Assembly: GCF_003855255.1 (NCBI RefSeq)
Contig: NZ_CP034072.1
Span: 4,149,820 to 4,213,819 of the forward strand
Length of the DNA stretch: 64,000 nt
Origin: Mycolicibacterium nivoides
GTDB taxonomy: Bacteria; Actinomycetota; Actinomycetes; Mycobacteriales; Mycobacteriaceae
Direction: 5' to 3'
Shown: positions 25,698 to 34,786 of the stretch, in pieces
How the letters are laid out: each line of letters begins with the position of its first letter
How positions within the stretch are numbered: position 1 is the stretch's first letter
Program-made: the position numbers and the translations under genes
The notes under the pieces: generated by a model
The model's database searches: none
What the model was told of the DNA's origin: nothing
Seen by the model: the letters and a program-made list of their open reading frames with translations, nothing else

Positions 25698-27292
25698 CGG
25701 CTGTGCAGCCACACGTAAGCGGGGTGGCGGCCGACCCGTCGCCTTCGGCCAACCGGGTCCAGGTGGCGTTGATGGTCGCCGACGTTCAGTTCGGGGTCGT
25801 GCTCGATGCGGTGGCCCCGGTGTCGCGACACATGTCGGCCCTAGTCGATCTGTCCAACCAGCGACTCGACCAGATCGGACGTCCCAAGCTGCAACCGGCC
25901 GGCGCGACCGACGGCAAAGGAAAGGTCGTGCGGGGCCGGTGGGCGCTGTGCTGGGTTGACGGCACCATGCTGCGGCCGTCGCGTTCACTGGCCGAGCAAG
26001 GCGTGGTCGACGGCACCAAACTGTGGCTGCAGTTCGTCGACGACACCGAATCCCGCACCCCGGTTATCGAGAATGTGACCACGGCCGCGGCGACCGAGCT
26101 GCGCCGCAACCGGCAGAAGATCACCCCGGGCCTGGCCGCCCGCATCGGTGTTGGGTTGCTGTCGGCGAGCGTGTTCGTGGTGCTGGCCGTGCTGGCGCGC
26201 TGGCGCTACGGCCACGACGGGTTTGTGCCGGCCGCGGCAGCGGCCATGGTTGCGCTGGCGCTCCTGGTGTCCGCAACCGTGCTGGCGATGCGGGCCGGGG
26301 TGACGCGGCGGGCGCTCGTCGAAGACGACTCGTCGGATCGGCACGCGTGGTCGGAATGGCAGACCGAGGTCGCCGTGGCCGACACGTTACGGCTCACTGG
26401 CTGTGCTGCTGCAGCTGTCGCGGCTGCTCTGGTGGTGCCCGGTCCGCTTGGGGCTCCTCACGGTGCGCTGGGGGCCACGGTGGCGCTGGCCGCCGCAGCA
26501 CTGACGTTGCGGTACACGGGCCGTCACATCTCGTTGTGCACGGCGGTGATCGTTCTTGGGCTGGTGGCGTTGGTGACCGGGGCGGTGCGGATGCTGTTGG
26601 TGACATCGGCTCCGGTGCTGCTGGCCAGTGTGCTTCTGGTGGCCATGGTCGGGATGAAAGTCACCCCGGGCCTGGCCCGTATTGCTGGCAAGATCCGGTT
26701 GCCGGTCATGCCGCCTCCAGGCCGGCCGTGGGTGTTTGAGACTCGGCCGTATCTGCCCAGTGAGGTCGTGGTGGTCGTGGGGGGCCGTCCGGTGCTGGAA
26801 GGCCCGGAGTCGGTACAGCAGGTGGCGCGCAACACCGAACGGTCCCGGGTCTACATCACGGGCATGTTGATGGCCTTCAGCATTCTTCTGGTGATCGCTT
26901 GCCTGGGGCTATGCGATCCACAGGCTCCCCGGCGGTGGCTGATGGTGGCGCTGGCCGGTGTAGTGGCCGCTGCGGTGCTGCTTCACGGCCGGTCCTACAC
27001 CGATCGGTGGCAGTCGTCGATCCTCGCAGTGACCGCCGTGACAATCATCGTGGTGGTGGCGCTGCGCTACGTCTTGCAGCTGTGGTCGCTTCCCGCACTG
27101 CTCGTCGGATGCGGGCTGATCGTGGCGCTTCCGACCGTCGGCCTGATCGCCGCCGTGATTGTCCCGCGCAGCACCTACACGCCGGTGTTCGAACAGTTCG
27201 TGGAATGGATTGAGTACCTCCTGCTGGCGGCGGTGTGGCCGCTGGCGTTCTGGGCGATGGAAGTGTTCTCTGCGATCAGGTACCGCTCATGA
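25694..27292 (+). CDS. eccD: ESX type VII secretion membrane protein EccD
   Basis: This 532-residue protein has an N-terminal ubiquitin-like domain (roughly residues 15-100, with GTKLWLQFVDD at its end) and then about eleven membrane helices, the most membrane-embedded part of the ESX core. Two EccD copies line each membrane unit with EccB, EccC and EccE. The ATG at 25694 overlaps the previous stop. A longer in-frame start exists upstream but lies inside the ATPase gene and adds residues unlike the family. The stop overlaps the mycP start by four bases. Confidence 0.92.
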   Translation: MTAVQPHVSGVAADPSPSANRVQVALMVADVQFGVVLDAVAPVSRHMSALVDLSNQRLDQIGRPKLQPAGATDGKGKVVRGRWALCWVDGTMLRPSRSLAEQGVVDGTKLWLQFVDDTESRTPVIENVTTAAATELRRNRQKITPGLAARIGVGLLSASVFVVLAVLARWRYGHDGFVPAAAAAMVALALLVSATVLAMRAGVTRRALVEDDSSDRHAWSEWQTEVAVADTLRLTGCAAAAVAAALVVPGPLGAPHGALGATVALAAAALTLRYTGRHISLCTAVIVLGLVALVTGAVRMLLVTSAPVLLASVLLVAMVGMKVTPGLARIAGKIRLPVMPPPGRPWVFETRPYLPSEVVVVVGGRPVLEGPESVQQVARNTERSRVYITGMLMAFSILLVIACLGLCDPQAPRRWLMVALAGVVAAAVLLHGRSYTDRWQSSILAVTAVTIIVVVALRYVLQLWSLPALLVGCGLIVALPTVGLIAAVIVPRSTYTPVFEQFVEWIEYLLLAAVWPLAFWAMEVFSAIRYRS

Positions 27293-29013
27293 ACCGCCTT
27301 CTGGCGCCGATGGTTTCAGCCGTCGCCGCGATGAGTTTGGTGGCCACCTCCACGCTGTGGGGTGCGCCGACCGCCTGGGCGATCGAACCGCCCAGCGTCG
27401 ACCCGGGCGCGTTGCCGCCTGACGGTCCGCCCGGGCCGCCAGAACCGATGCGCCAGGGCGCCTACTGCACCCGTGTGGCCACGCTTCCCGACACCGACTA
27501 CAGGGTGCAGCCGCGTTACATGGACATGCTCAATCTGCCCGAGGCGTGGCGGTGGGGGCGCGGCGCCGGCGTCAAGGTCGCCGTGATCGACACCGGCGTC
27601 AGCCCACATCCTCGCCTGCCCAACCTCATCGGCGGGGGCGACTACGTCATGGAGGGCGGTGACGGTCTGTCGGACTGCGATGCGCACGGCACGTGGGTGG
27701 CATCGCTGATCGCCGCGGCACCGATGGACGGCAAGACCCCCTTGCCGCCGCCGCGCCAGCCCCGCCGGCCGGACACGGTTCCGACGAGCGAAGCGCCGCC
27801 GCCGCCACCGCCGCCGCAAACGGTGATCGTGCAAGTCCCATCACCACCACCTCCGCCGCCGCCGGCGCCTGCTGGCCCGCCCCCGCCAGGGGAACCGGGT
27901 ATCGCGCCGTCTGCCTGGCAGCCGACAGGCACGACCCTGCGGGTGCAAGCGGTGAGCAACCGATTCAACATCCCGCAAGAACCGGTCGACGATATCGAGG
28001 TGCCGGCCGAGCCAGCCCCGCCGCCGCCACCACCACTGCCGCCGGCCGACGGATTCTCCGGTGTGGCACCGGATGTGGAGCTCATCTCGATCCGGCAGTC
28101 CTCAAAAGCGTTCAGCCCCAAGGATGCATTCAGCGGCGATCAGGATCCGGCCACGCGGAAGAAGGCCGGCGACATCCAGACGATGGCTCGCGCGGTCCGT
28201 CACGCCGCGGACATGGGCGCCCAGGTGATCAACATCAGTGCGGTGTCGTGCATGAACGCGTTGAATGTGATCGACCAGGGTGCGCTGGGTGCCGCCCTGC
28301 GCTACGCCGCGGTGGAGAAGAACGCGGTGATTGTGGCCGCTGCCGGCAATACCGGGTCGGGTGGCAACACTGACTGCGAGCAGAACCCGCAGTACAACCC
28401 GATGACACCGGATGATCCGCGCAACTGGGGCCAGGTCAAGACCGTGGTGACGCCGGCGTGGTTCGACCAGTACGTCCTGACGGTCGGGGCGGTGGACTCC
28501 GCGGGCAATCCGTTGACCGATCTCAGCGTCGCGGGCCCGTGGGTGGGTCTCGCCGCTCCCGGCACCGACGTTGTCAGCCTCTCGCCCCGCGACGACGGGC
28601 TGATCAACGCCACGGAAGGCCGCGACAACGCCATGGTGGCGCCGGCCGGCACGTCGTTCTCCGCGGCGATCGTGTCCGGTGTCGCGGCGCTGGTGCGAGC
28701 CAAATTCCCGGAGCTCACAGCTCATCAGGTGATCAATCGGCTCATCAGTACGGCTCGGCCGCCGGCCCGCGGCGTCGACAACCAGGTCGGTCACGGCATC
28801 GTCGATCCGGTCGCCGCACTGACGTGGGACTTGAAGGATCCGGGCGCTCGCGTTGGGCCGGAACGTCTTTCGTCGCCACTGTTCATCCCGCCTGCTCCGC
28901 CACCGCGGAACATGACACCGGTGTGGGTCGCTCTCGGCGGGATCGGTGGCGTGCTCGCACTGTGCGTGATCACTGTGGGGTTGACCGCGATGCGATCGAG
29001 GAGGGTCCGATGA
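27289..29013 (+). CDS. mycP: Mycosin: membrane-anchored subtilisin-like protease
   Basis: This 574-residue preprotein has a signal peptide, MNRLLAPMVSAVAAMSLVAT, ending near AWA. The subtilase domain has catalytic Asp101 (VAVIDTG), His133 (DAHGTW) and Ser456 (GTSFSA), with the oxyanion Asn in AAAGNTG. A C-terminal membrane helix (VWVALGGIGGVLALCVITVG) is followed by a basic tail. Between Asp/His and Ser lies a very long proline-rich insertion (about residues 150-260) with runs of six or more prolines, longer than I expect from chromosomal mycosins. MycP stabilises the assembled ESX channel. Four-base overlaps occur on both sides. Confidence 0.94.
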   Translation: MNRLLAPMVSAVAAMSLVATSTLWGAPTAWAIEPPSVDPGALPPDGPPGPPEPMRQGAYCTRVATLPDTDYRVQPRYMDMLNLPEAWRWGRGAGVKVAVIDTGVSPHPRLPNLIGGGDYVMEGGDGLSDCDAHGTWVASLIAAAPMDGKTPLPPPRQPRRPDTVPTSEAPPPPPPPQTVIVQVPSPPPPPPPAPAGPPPPGEPGIAPSAWQPTGTTLRVQAVSNRFNIPQEPVDDIEVPAEPAPPPPPPLPPADGFSGVAPDVELISIRQSSKAFSPKDAFSGDQDPATRKKAGDIQTMARAVRHAADMGAQVINISAVSCMNALNVIDQGALGAALRYAAVEKNAVIVAAAGNTGSGGNTDCEQNPQYNPMTPDDPRNWGQVKTVVTPAWFDQYVLTVGAVDSAGNPLTDLSVAGPWVGLAAPGTDVVSLSPRDDGLINATEGRDNAMVAPAGTSFSAAIVSGVAALVRAKFPELTAHQVINRLISTARPPARGVDNQVGHGIVDPVAALTWDLKDPGARVGPERLSSPLFIPPAPPPRNMTPVWVALGGIGGVLALCVITVGLTAMRSRRVR

Positions 29014-30635
29014 AGCCGATGTTCGCACTCGGTGTGCGGGCGAGCTGGGCGCGGCTGGCCGTGGCGTTCCTCGCCGCTGTAGTGGTTCTGGCAGGGGTCT
29101 CCTCGACCCTGGCCGGTCCGGCCGCGGTGTGGGTGTCGATCGGGGTCGCCGTGGTGGTGGTCGCCGCTGTCCTGCTGACGTGGCGTCACGAGCATGTGTT
29201 GACCCTGGTCGGTCGTCTCCTGCGGCGACGGCCGGCGACGGGGTTGCTGGCGGTGACTGAGGCCGCTGATCACACGACGCAGTGGCCTCCGACGTCGGCG
29301 GCGGTGCGTGCCCACGGCGCAGAGCTGATCGCGGTGGTTGCGGTGGACGGGCGCTCACACACTCCGTCGGTGCTTGACCACAACCGCGTGCAATCACCGG
29401 CCAGTCTGCCGATCGCGGTTGTCGCCGAGGCCCTGCGGCAGTTCGATGTGACGCTGTCGGGGATTGACGTGCTCAGCGTCGGTCGGCGCCGGGCACCCAA
29501 CCAGCACCACCCCTATGCGGCGACCTACTCGAGGAAGGTGGGCGATCACGGTGCGATGGGCAGTCGCCGCACCGTCTGCGTGCTGCGGATGAACAGCCAT
29601 GACAACGTCGACGCGGTCCGGTGCCGAGAATCTGTGGCCGCCACGTTGACTGCATGTGCGCAGCGGTTAGCGGCCGAGCTGACCGCTCAGCACTGCCCTG
29701 CCCGGGTGGTCGATGCCGCCGAGCTCGCCGACATCGACACCGTATTGGGCTCCGGCATTGGCGAACCGTCGCGCCCGGGCTGGACGGGCCTGCATCATGA
29801 TGGCGGCTCCGTCACTGCGTATTGGGTGTCCCCGCAGGACATTTCGAGCGAGACGCTCGACCGGGTCTGGGTTTCCGACTGCGACTACACCGCCACCGCC
29901 CTGCAGCTGCGGCCCGGACCGGACCAGTCCACCGAGGTCGGGCTGTTGGTGCGCTACGCCACCGGAGGTCCGCTACGCGAACCACCCATCCTTGGCCTCA
30001 ACCCTCTGTCGGGGCGGCATGACCTGGGTGTGCGCGCCAGCGTGGCCGACGCGCCCACACCGCGTCTGAGAGTTCCCCATCGGCTCCTGCGCGCCGGCGA
30101 GGATCTGCGGGCACCTATCGGCTCGACGGGCGTCATCATCGGTTCCACCATGAGCGGGCACCTGCTGCTGGTCAGCCTCGCCAACGCGGTACCCGCATCA
30201 ACGGCCAGCGTCACGGTGGCCAGTGAAGTCGCCCAGATGCTGCAACTGGCGATGAGCCACGCGGCGATCGGCTACCAGGTATTGGTGCGTTCGTCGCGAC
30301 CGGACATGTGGCGCGATGCCACCGGCGCAGGTTTGCATGTCGTTCCCGGCCTGCCACCGAAACTGCCCAACAACGGCGACGGGGTGATGGTGATCTACGA
30401 CGATCCGCGCTCCTCGGCAGGATCCAGCGCGGCCCGCGCTGCCGCCGGCCCGCGCGCTGCCATCACGGTACGGTTGGTGCCGGCGCGGACCGCCAGCGTC
30501 GCTGACGTTCACCTGGAACAGGACTCGGAAAATACGTGCGTCCTGCGCACCGCTGAGTTCACTCACCGGTTGAACTCCGACCTGAGCACCGAGCGGAATC
30601 TGATCCGGACACAGAAGCGGGGGCGGGTGGCCTGA
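29010..30635 (+). CDS. eccE: ESX type VII secretion membrane protein EccE
   Basis: This 541-residue protein has two membrane helices near the N-terminus (LAVAFLAAVVVLAGVSS and VWVSIGVAVVVVAAVLL) and then a mainly soluble domain. EccE is the outer, peripheral unit of the ESX membrane complex and the least conserved one. Identification rests on length, two-helix start and position between mycP and eccA. The ATG overlaps the mycP stop, and its own stop overlaps eccA (TGATG). Longer frames upstream are shadows of mycP. Confidence 0.87.
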   Translation: MKPMFALGVRASWARLAVAFLAAVVVLAGVSSTLAGPAAVWVSIGVAVVVVAAVLLTWRHEHVLTLVGRLLRRRPATGLLAVTEAADHTTQWPPTSAAVRAHGAELIAVVAVDGRSHTPSVLDHNRVQSPASLPIAVVAEALRQFDVTLSGIDVLSVGRRRAPNQHHPYAATYSRKVGDHGAMGSRRTVCVLRMNSHDNVDAVRCRESVAATLTACAQRLAAELTAQHCPARVVDAAELADIDTVLGSGIGEPSRPGWTGLHHDGGSVTAYWVSPQDISSETLDRVWVSDCDYTATALQLRPGPDQSTEVGLLVRYATGGPLREPPILGLNPLSGRHDLGVRASVADAPTPRLRVPHRLLRAGEDLRAPIGSTGVIIGSTMSGHLLLVSLANAVPASTASVTVASEVAQMLQLAMSHAAIGYQVLVRSSRPDMWRDATGAGLHVVPGLPPKLPNNGDGVMVIYDDPRSSAGSSAARAAAGPRAAITVRLVPARTASVADVHLEQDSENTCVLRTAEFTHRLNSDLSTERNLIRTQKRGRVA

Positions 30636-32479
30636 TGACCGTGGCGAACATGCAGAGCGCAGAGGCGGCCCGTCAGGCGCTCACCCGAGGGCTGTTGGCC
30701 TCGGGCGTGAGTGTGAACAACATGATGCCCAGTAACAATCCCGAGGTGGCGGCCAAGTCTTTCCGGATCGCCACCGACACCGACCCGTCGATGTGTGACG
30801 CCTGGCTGGCGCGCATCCACGCCGGCGACGACTCGGCCAAGACATTGGCGGGAGCCTGCGAGGCACGGTCAACGTTCGGGTGGGAATTTCAGCGTCTCGG
30901 TATCTTGCAGTCCTCTTTCTGCCCAATGGTTTTCGATGGACTGTTCGTGAGTCTGGAGATCACCTCCCGCGATTCCTTGCTGACCGGCTATGCGACGGCG
31001 CTGGCCCGCGAAGGCCGCTACGCCGATGCCAGCGAGGTGCTCGACGAGTTGTCGCCGACCGATCCGTTCGACGCCGACCTGCACGCCTACGCACAAGGGG
31101 TGCTGCATTTCCAGGCCAAACGATGGCCCGACGTCCTGCGGTTCTTCACCGTCGACAAGGTCTGGCGCAAACCGGTCTACGGCGCCGCGGCCGCAGCGAT
31201 GGCCAGCACGGCGCTGGCCTCATTGGGGGTGTTCGAGGACGCCTATCGCCGAGCTCAAACGGCGATCGACAACGAACTGGTGCCGCACGCGGCCACGATC
31301 GCGCTCTACACCCAGGCCATGTGTCTGCGCCATCTGGGCAAGCACGACGACGCTGCGCAGCTCTTGCGGCGCGTGTACGCACGCGACCCGAAGTTCGCAC
31401 CCGCACGCCAGGCGCAAGACGACAAGGACCGCCGGCTCACGATCACCAACCCTGAAACGATCGAAGCTCGTACCGACCCGTGGGATCCGAACACCGAACC
31501 CACCCCAGAGACCGAGCAGGCCGACCAGCAAGCCGAGTTGCTTGCCGAGGCTGAGGCCGAACTGGACAGGCAGATCGGCCTGGTCGAGGTCAAGCGGCAG
31601 GTGCACAAGCTGCGGGCATCTGCGAAGGTCAACAAGGTTCGGGAGGAGCGTGGTCTGCCGCTGATCGTCCGCAGTCACCACATGGCGTTCACCGGGCCAC
31701 CCGGGACCGGTAAGACCACCATCGCCCGTGTGGTGGCCAACATCTATTGCGGCCTGGGGATTCTGCCCACGCCGAAAGTCGTTGAGGCCAAACGCGCTGA
31801 CTTCGTCGCCGGCTATCTCGGGCAGACCGCCGAGAAAACCGACAAGAAGATCGACGAGGCCTTGGGTGGGGTGTTGTTCATCGACGAGGCCTACACGCTG
31901 ATCCAGGAAGGCCTGTCGGGCGGGGACGCCTTCGGCAAGGAGGCTGTCGACACACTCCTTGCCCGCATGGAGAACGATCGGCATCGGCTCATGGTGATTA
32001 TCGCCGGCTATGACGACGAGATCGACCGCTTTCTGGCGTCCAACGAAGGTCTGGGAAGCCGGGTACCGCGGCGGATCCGGTTCGCGTCCTACATCCCGAC
32101 CGAGCTGGGTGCGATCGCGGCTTCCATAGCGGCCCAGAAAGAGTCGACCATCGACCCGGTGGCCAGCGAGCTTCTGGAGCGGGTGTGCGCCAAGCTGGCC
32201 GAGCACCAGGTGGAGACAATCGACTCCGACGGGCAACCCGGTAAACCGCGGCGTGTTCTCGACGTCGCCGGCAACGGCCGCTTCATTCGCAACGTGATCG
32301 AGGAGAGCTTCGACGAGCAGATGCTGCGTATCGCCGAAGAACTCGACACCGGCGAGGTCGATGACACGACCATGACCACTATCACCGAGCGCGATATCGC
32401 CGCGGCTTTGCGAACAGTTCTGGCCACCGCTGTCCCGGGGGCCGTCGATCTCGACTCGGTCATTTCGACCACAGCCTGA
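30635..32479 (+). CDS. eccA: ESX cytosolic AAA+ ATPase EccA
   Basis: This 614-residue protein has an N-terminal TPR-like helical part (about 1-280) and a CbxX/CfqX-type AAA+ domain. Walker A is GPPGTGKT at 354-361, Walker B GGVLFIDEAYTL, sensor IIAGYDDE. EccA is thought to release EspG from PE/PPE substrates or help substrate delivery. It is found in ESX-1, -2, -3 and -5 but not ESX-4, so this locus is of the advanced type. Its place at the end of the operon, instead of at the front as in ESX-1 and ESX-3, fits plasmid ESX loci. It is the last gene of the type VII block. Confidence 0.93.
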   Translation: MTVANMQSAEAARQALTRGLLASGVSVNNMMPSNNPEVAAKSFRIATDTDPSMCDAWLARIHAGDDSAKTLAGACEARSTFGWEFQRLGILQSSFCPMVFDGLFVSLEITSRDSLLTGYATALAREGRYADASEVLDELSPTDPFDADLHAYAQGVLHFQAKRWPDVLRFFTVDKVWRKPVYGAAAAAMASTALASLGVFEDAYRRAQTAIDNELVPHAATIALYTQAMCLRHLGKHDDAAQLLRRVYARDPKFAPARQAQDDKDRRLTITNPETIEARTDPWDPNTEPTPETEQADQQAELLAEAEAELDRQIGLVEVKRQVHKLRASAKVNKVREERGLPLIVRSHHMAFTGPPGTGKTTIARVVANIYCGLGILPTPKVVEAKRADFVAGYLGQTAEKTDKKIDEALGGVLFIDEAYTLIQEGLSGGDAFGKEAVDTLLARMENDRHRLMVIIAGYDDEIDRFLASNEGLGSRVPRRIRFASYIPTELGAIAASIAAQKESTIDPVASELLERVCAKLAEHQVETIDSDGQPGKPRRVLDVAGNGRFIRNVIEESFDEQMLRIAEELDTGEVDDTTMTTITERDIAAALRTVLATAVPGAVDLDSVISTTA

Positions 32480-32607
32480 CCCATTCCGAGCCGCAGACAC
32501 CGCCCGCTCATGTCGCCAGCGCCACACCTGTTGGCAGGGCTGTTTCACAGCGATGTGCGACTCAGGGGTGCTTCAGCACAGGATTGAGGGTAACGATGTT
32601 TGCGAGG

Positions 32608-32627
32608 CAACCTACGCAAGTAGGTTG
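32608..32627 (+). promoter_or_regulatory. Perfect hairpin at the start of the OLD nuclease gene
   Basis: CAACCTAC, loop GCAA, GTAGGTTG: an 8-base-pair perfect stem with a GNRA-type tetraloop, ending five bases before the GTG start. The only ribosome-site-like bases (AGTAGG) lie in the 3' arm, so the fold would hide them. It could be a translational switch or, as DNA, a repressor site. Confidence 0.5.
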
Positions 32628-32632
32628 ACGAC

Positions 32633-34450
32633 GTGCATATCGATCGTGTGGACGTCGAGCGGTTCCTGGGGTTTGAGCGGCTGAGTATCGAAGTCGACCC
32701 CCAGCTGCAGCTCATCGCGGGTCCGAACAACGCCGGTAAGTCCTCACTGCTCCGTATGCTTGAGACATTCTTCGCGGACCCGTCAAGCATGGACCTCCAG
32801 CGGCTGAAACCGCTACACGACTATTACGTTCACGGCGGACCGCGCATGATGTCGAGCATTCAGGTGCAGTTTGCTGGCCTAACCGAGGACGAAGCAGCTG
32901 ACTTCTCCGATGCGGTGGTAAGGAGAAACGGAACTTTCTGGGTCAAGATCTCTTGCACCCGGGGCGGGACGATCAGCTACCACACGAGCCGCAATTCGCC
33001 ACGCGCCCGCGACATCTACCAACGGGTGCTGGAATCCTTCAGCTTCGTCAAGATCCCATCTGTCCGTGTGAGCGAGACAGGCAAAGGGGAGAACGACCAG
33101 TCGCTGCTTCGTCTGCATGAGACCCTCGAAGGCGTTCTGGTGCGCTCAGGCGGTTCGCGCAAGACCCAGTTGCAGAAGGAGTTCGAAGACGCGATCGCTC
33201 CGGTCGAGGAACTCGTACACAGAGTGCTAAGCGACTCGATCGAGGCAGTCGCTTCCGAATTGCCGTTCCGGGAGCGCGATCTCGGTATAAAGCTGCCAGA
33301 CTCCCGGCACGCGCTGCGTGGCATGCTCAGCGAAGCCGTCATCACGAGCAGAGACGAGATCGAGGTTTCCATCGCCGAGCGCGGTACGGGTTTCCAGTCT
33401 GCAATGGTGCTCGGCATCCTCCGGTATGTCGCATCGCGGAGCAACCAGACAGCGGGCAAAGTTGTGTTCGTCATCGAGGAGCCTGAGGCGTTCCTCCATC
33501 CACAAACTCAGCGTGCGATGGCGAAAATCCTCCGGGATATATCCAGCGACGCACAGCTTCTCGTGACGACCCACAGCCCGGTCCTCGTGGACTCCTTCTC
33601 CGTCCGCCGCATCGTCCGACTGCCGCTGAGTCCGTCCGGGACCAACTACGAGGCGAAACGGCAAGAGCTGTCGGAGGCCGAAGAGGGGCGGCTGTCGCGA
33701 GACTGCGACGCGACCAACAGCGAGTTGATATTCGCGAGCGCAGTGATTCTTGTCGAGGGGCACGGCGACAAACTGCTCGTTGACTACCTACTGGAGAGAA
33801 TCACAGGCGGGGCCGGCGGGCACTATGCCATCGGCATCACCGTGATCGAAGCGTCGAGCATCGACAACATTCCCCGTCTGCTCCGCCTCGCGCAGCTCTT
33901 CGGGGTGCAGGCCTACTGCATCACCGACAAGGACGGGATGCACAAGGCTGGCGACGGCAAGCGCAAGGTGCTGGGGATCCTGAAGGCGAAGGATTCTCCA
34001 CCGTCGCAAAGCGAGGTCTCACAGCTGTGTGTCCTGGCCGACAGGCATGTGTCCAAACTGACGGCAGCGTTAGAGCAGCAGGAGGAGCTGAACGCCAAGC
34101 TCAATGCGTGGGATGTGTTCGTGCTTGCATCTGACCTAGAGGGCCTTCTGCTTGACACCGTGGGGCAGAAGCGCCTTGCGGAGAAGCTCGGTCCAGACGG
34201 TGTGAATCAGGTCGACAGAGCAACCGCGACACGGTTCGCCGAAGGGGGCCAGGGCAAGGAGGAACTGGCTTCTTGGCTTGGTTCCAAGGGCTGGAACTCC
34301 ACCAGCAGAAAATCCGGCAAGGCGAAACCCCATCTGCCGTCGGCGCTGCTGAGGGAACACTTAAGCGAGCGGACATCAACCCGCGCTATCCGTCCACTGG
34401 AAGAATGGCTCCGGGGCATTGTCTCGGAGCATGAGCGATCACCACTCTGA
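32633..34450 (+). CDS. OLD-family ATP-dependent nuclease (ABC ATPase plus TOPRIM)
   Basis: This 605-residue protein has ATPase motifs GPNNAGKS at 30-37 and a Walker B with paired glutamates 282-283 (VIEEPEAFLHP), then a C-terminal TOPRIM nuclease domain with ILVEGHGDK (Glu375, Asp379). This is the architecture of OLD nucleases, which include anti-phage proteins such as P2 Old and GajA of Gabija. No UvrD-type GajB partner follows, so it looks like a stand-alone class 1 OLD protein. The GTG start sits just after a perfect hairpin. It is transcribed with the ESX genes but after a 150-base gap, lies outside the proposed transposon ends, and its codon use looks less extreme in GC than the ESX genes, which suggests separate acquisition. 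Confidence 0.87.
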   Translation: MHIDRVDVERFLGFERLSIEVDPQLQLIAGPNNAGKSSLLRMLETFFADPSSMDLQRLKPLHDYYVHGGPRMMSSIQVQFAGLTEDEAADFSDAVVRRNGTFWVKISCTRGGTISYHTSRNSPRARDIYQRVLESFSFVKIPSVRVSETGKGENDQSLLRLHETLEGVLVRSGGSRKTQLQKEFEDAIAPVEELVHRVLSDSIEAVASELPFRERDLGIKLPDSRHALRGMLSEAVITSRDEIEVSIAERGTGFQSAMVLGILRYVASRSNQTAGKVVFVIEEPEAFLHPQTQRAMAKILRDISSDAQLLVTTHSPVLVDSFSVRRIVRLPLSPSGTNYEAKRQELSEAEEGRLSRDCDATNSELIFASAVILVEGHGDKLLVDYLLERITGGAGGHYAIGITVIEASSIDNIPRLLRLAQLFGVQAYCITDKDGMHKAGDGKRKVLGILKAKDSPPSQSEVSQLCVLADRHVSKLTAALEQQEELNAKLNAWDVFVLASDLEGLLLDTVGQKRLAEKLGPDGVNQVDRATATRFAEGGQGKEELASWLGSKGWNSTSRKSGKAKPHLPSALLREHLSERTSTRAIRPLEEWLRGIVSEHERSPL

Positions 34451-34786
34451 ACCCCGCCTTCCGTCCGGGTCCGCGGCCGATTCCGAGGTTCATGCCGACG
34501 CGGGCCCCGGCAATTGAACAGGTGGTTGGTGCCTTGGCTGTTGGGGTGTTCGTCCTGCTGCACGCCGGCAGTGATCCGGTGGTGCTGCGCGCCGGCTGCT
34601 TGAGCATGAACGGTTCACGGCTTATCAGTAGTTAACTACACAATGTGGGCGCACAATGCGTGTTGAACTGCGTATTTATCGTCGGGTACATGTACTCTAA
34701 GAGTGTGCGTAGCAATATCAACCCTCTCGCCACGCCGATGCGGCGTGTTGCTTGCGCTCTCTGTTTTTGTGTGCGAAATTCGCCGT
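34451..34786 (+). promoter_or_regulatory. Intergenic region with transposon end, palindromes and a likely promoter
   Basis: These 336 bases hold no gene I can support. They contain the proposed left end of the transposon (34620-34639). Within them are three perfect palindromes: GTAGTTAACTAC (34628-34639), GTACATGTAC (34686-34695) and ACTCTAAGAGT (34694-34704). CACAATG is repeated at a 13-base interval. A TTGAAC hexamer (34663-34668) with TACATG 18 bases later could be a -35/-10 pair, overlapped by the second palindrome. This would place an autoregulated promoter in front of the 34787 gene. A 47-codon frame at 34492-34635 has no recognisable content. Confidence 0.5.
34620..34639 (-). repeat. 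Candidate left terminal inverted repeat
   Basis: On the minus strand the sequence is GTAGTTAACTAC followed by TGATAAGC. It matches the right-end copy at 46111-46130 in 15 of 20 positions, including the blocks ACTAC and GATAAGC. The first 12 bases are themselves a perfect palindrome, as expected for a tyrosine-recombinase core site. Confidence 0.5.

Noticed and set aside
27780..28060. Proline-codon repeats as a tandem DNA repeat
   Set aside because: They are irregular GCC/CCG runs that encode the proline loop of the mycosin, not a tandem repeat with a fixed unit.
32633..34450. Gabija-type (GajAB) defence system
   Set aside because: The OLD protein fits GajA in plan, but no UvrD-like GajB gene follows. 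Called a stand-alone OLD nuclease instead.
34492..34635. 47-codon plus-strand frame between the OLD nuclease and the transposon end
   Set aside because: No ribosome site, no recognisable content, and it runs across the proposed transposon end. Probably chance in high-GC DNA.
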